64,000 nt of DNA from an uncultured Sporosarcina sp. (GTDB taxonomy: Bacteria > Bacillota > Bacilli > Bacillales_A > Planococcaceae): the NCBI GenBank assembly GCA_948469885.1, contig CAOKMT010000008.1:26988-90987 (forward strand), given 5' to 3'. The position numbers were made by a program, and so were the translations under genes. Positions 62,747-64,000 of the stretch are shown here, in pieces. How positions within the stretch are numbered: position 1 is the stretch's first letter; each line of letters opens with the position of its first letter. Below the pieces are notes generated by a model. The model was not told where the DNA came from. It ran no database searches and saw only the letters and a program-made list of their open reading frames with translations.

Positions 62747-63775
62747 TTGACCAATTCAATCGAGCAAAGAAAATCTGAACATATTCAAATTACGTTGAAC
62801 GAAAAGGTGACGGGGAAGTCGATTTCCACAGGATTGGAATCGCTTACTTTCATGCACAATGCACTCCCTGAAATCGCTTTCGAGGAAATTTCCACTGAAA
62901 CGGAATTCCTCGACTTTGAATGCAAGACGCCATTCCTCATCAGTTCCATGACAGGTGGGACAGCCCTTGCTGAAACGATTAACCGAAATCTGGCAATGGC
63001 GGCCGAAGAAAGGGGCTGGGTGCTTGCCCTTGGTTCCACGCGAGCACTGCTCGACAGTGATGGACATGCGAGTTCTTTTTTAATGAGGGAATATGCACCA
63101 ACTGTTCCGATCATCGCCAACCTGGGCGCGGTTCAGTTTAACTATGGATACGGTGTTGAGGAATGCAGAAAAATTATTGAGAAAACTGAGGCGGATATGC
63201 TGGTCCTTCATTTGAACAGCATCCAAGAAGTGCTTCAAGATAATGGAGATACGAATTTTAAAGGCCTTTTAAAAAAGATTGAGCACCTATGTAGCACGTT
63301 GGAAGTTCCAGTCGGCGTGAAGGAAGTCGGGTGGGGCATCGATGGGCAGACAGCTAAAAAGTTACGGGAGGTTGGTATTGCGTTTATCGACGTCGCCGGA
63401 GCAGGCGGTACTTCCTGGAGCCAGGTTGAAAAGTTCCGTGTGAAAGACCCGATTCGCCGTGCTGCTGCCGAAGCATTCAGTGAGTGGGGTATCCCGACGG
63501 TGGAATCGCTTAGGCTGGTTCGTGCAGAGATCGGAAATTGCCCGCTAATTGCCAGTGGCGGAATGCAGACCGGTTTGGACGGTGCCAAAGCAATCGCACT
63601 AGGAGCCGATATGGTCGGGTTTGGACGATCCATTCTGAAAGAAGCGACCGAGAGTGCAGAAGACGTGTTGGAAGTGATGAAAGTTCGGGAGATGGAGCTA
63701 CGGATGGCGATGTTCGGAATCGGCGCACGGACCCTTCAGGAATTGAAGGATACGCCGCGTCTTATAAGACGATAA
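62747..63775 (+). CDS. fni: Type 2 isopentenyl-diphosphate delta-isomerase
   Basis: 342 residues, FMN-dependent TIM barrel. HNALPEIAFEEI, SSMTGGTA, GVKEVGWGID, DVAGAGGTSWS and ASGGMQTGLDGAKAIALGAD are family motifs. Interconverts IPP and DMAPP, supplying the prenyl synthase upstream. TTG 62747 (MTNSIEQRKSEHI) is six bases after AGGTG; GTG 62738 and TTG 62741 lie on the RBS. Confidence 0.93.
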   Translation: MTNSIEQRKSEHIQITLNEKVTGKSISTGLESLTFMHNALPEIAFEEISTETEFLDFECKTPFLISSMTGGTALAETINRNLAMAAEERGWVLALGSTRALLDSDGHASSFLMREYAPTVPIIANLGAVQFNYGYGVEECRKIIEKTEADMLVLHLNSIQEVLQDNGDTNFKGLLKKIEHLCSTLEVPVGVKEVGWGIDGQTAKKLREVGIAFIDVAGAGGTSWSQVEKFRVKDPIRRAAAEAFSEWGIPTVESLRLVRAEIGNCPLIASGGMQTGLDGAKAIALGADMVGFGRSILKEATESAEDVLEVMKVREMELRMAMFGIGARTLQELKDTPRLIRR

Positions 63776-63797
63776 GCACGGGTACGCTGGAATCGTA

Positions 63798-64000
63798 TTG
63801 GAAATCCATGAAAAAAGTCATATCATTCTGAATGCGGAGTTTACTTTTGTGACAAATCTTGCGCAAGATTATTTTAAAAGAATGATTGTCGGTTATGATT
63901 TTAGTAAAGACATAACCCCCCTACTTGAAAAAGTGGCGAATGATTTTTTGGCACCGTCCCAACAATCGGTCATCGTGGCGCTTAAAGTGGCACATCAGCG
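63798..64000 (+). CDS. DUF3870-like protein (3' partial, N-terminus doubtful)
   Basis: Open frame from a TAA near 63768 to the window end: GIVLEIHEKSHIILNAEFTF then VTNLAQDYFKRMIVGYDFSK and LAPSQQSVIVALKVAHQ. This matches the second half of DUF3870 domains as I recall them (llvGY ... AiitALk). The first 30-35 residues of the family have no room upstream, so TTG 63798 (or GTG 63849) starts a shortened protein, or the gene is 5'-truncated. Confidence 0.5.
   Translation, partial: MEIHEKSHIILNAEFTFVTNLAQDYFKRMIVGYDFSKDITPLLEKVANDFLAPSQQSVIVALKVAHQ

Noticed and set aside
1-64000. CRISPR arrays, tRNA/rRNA genes, riboswitches, prophage or intact transposase
   Set aside because: I looked for regularly spaced repeats, tRNA-like clover segments, T-box/SAM/TPP-type conserved motifs and integrase or transposase motifs and found none that I could support.

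Overview
The window is a low-to-mid GC Firmicutes chromosome segment. Strong AGGAGG-type ribosome binding sites, frequent TTG/GTG starts, a qoxABCD quinol oxidase, CsoR/CzrA metal regulators, Fur and cre boxes and MocR regulators all point to Bacillales. The mix of qox, a type-2 IPP isomerase beside a squalene/phytoene-synthase-family enzyme, a Tat-linked gluconate dehydrogenase and several FecCD uptake systems suggests Planococcaceae (Sporosarcina-like). That placement is inference and no marker gene here settles it. I see no rRNA, tRNA, CRISPR array, prophage or intact transposase. The ends cut an aldehyde dehydrogenase (left) and a DUF3870-like gene (right).

Layout. 1-5.4 kb: aldehyde dehydrogenase end, a GC-rich repeat, a PhzF-like gene divergent from a MocR regulator, an ECF sigma/anti-sigma pair and a decayed small gene. 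5.9-9.7 kb: qoxABCD. 9.7-14.9 kb: a repeat cluster, a hypothetical gene, an AbgT-family transporter, then a second ECF sigma/anti-sigma pair. 14.9-18.9 kb: Fur-controlled siderophore uptake with an esterase. 19-26 kb: coaA, divergent gabR/gabT-permease with paired operator repeats, a putative VLRF1-type release-factor-like gene and decayed remnants. 26-32.6 kb: ogt, then a zinc/copper island (czrA-czcD, a CopZ-like gene, a glutaredoxin, csoR, copZ, copA) with one CzrA and several CsoR-like operators.

33-41.7 kb: a polar amino acid ABC transporter, an anti-sigma gene whose sigma partner is reduced to its C-terminal region, and assorted small genes including a general stress protein. 41.9-45.5 kb: gluconate dehydrogenase subunits with their own tatA-tatC. 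46-47.7 kb: an SLC13 dicarboxylate transporter behind a cre box. 47.8-51.4 kb and 53.7-57.6 kb: two Fur-controlled ABC uptake operons, each ending with a heme-degrading enzyme of a different fold class (IsdG-like, then HugZ-like). Between them lies an N-acylamino-acid racemase/acetyltransferase pair. 58-61 kb: a two-component system with a secreted PepSY-like protein. 61.8-63.8 kb: isoprenoid genes.

The dominant themes are metal homeostasis (iron/heme three times, copper, zinc), envelope stress sigma factors, and interspersed palindromic repeats with gene remnants. The best leads are the two heme operons with unrelated degradation enzymes (one carrying an ankyrin protein), the copper island with an embedded glutaredoxin, the nested inverted-repeat element at 26.2 kb, and the anti-sigma gene without an intact sigma. 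No wholly new system is evident from sequence alone.
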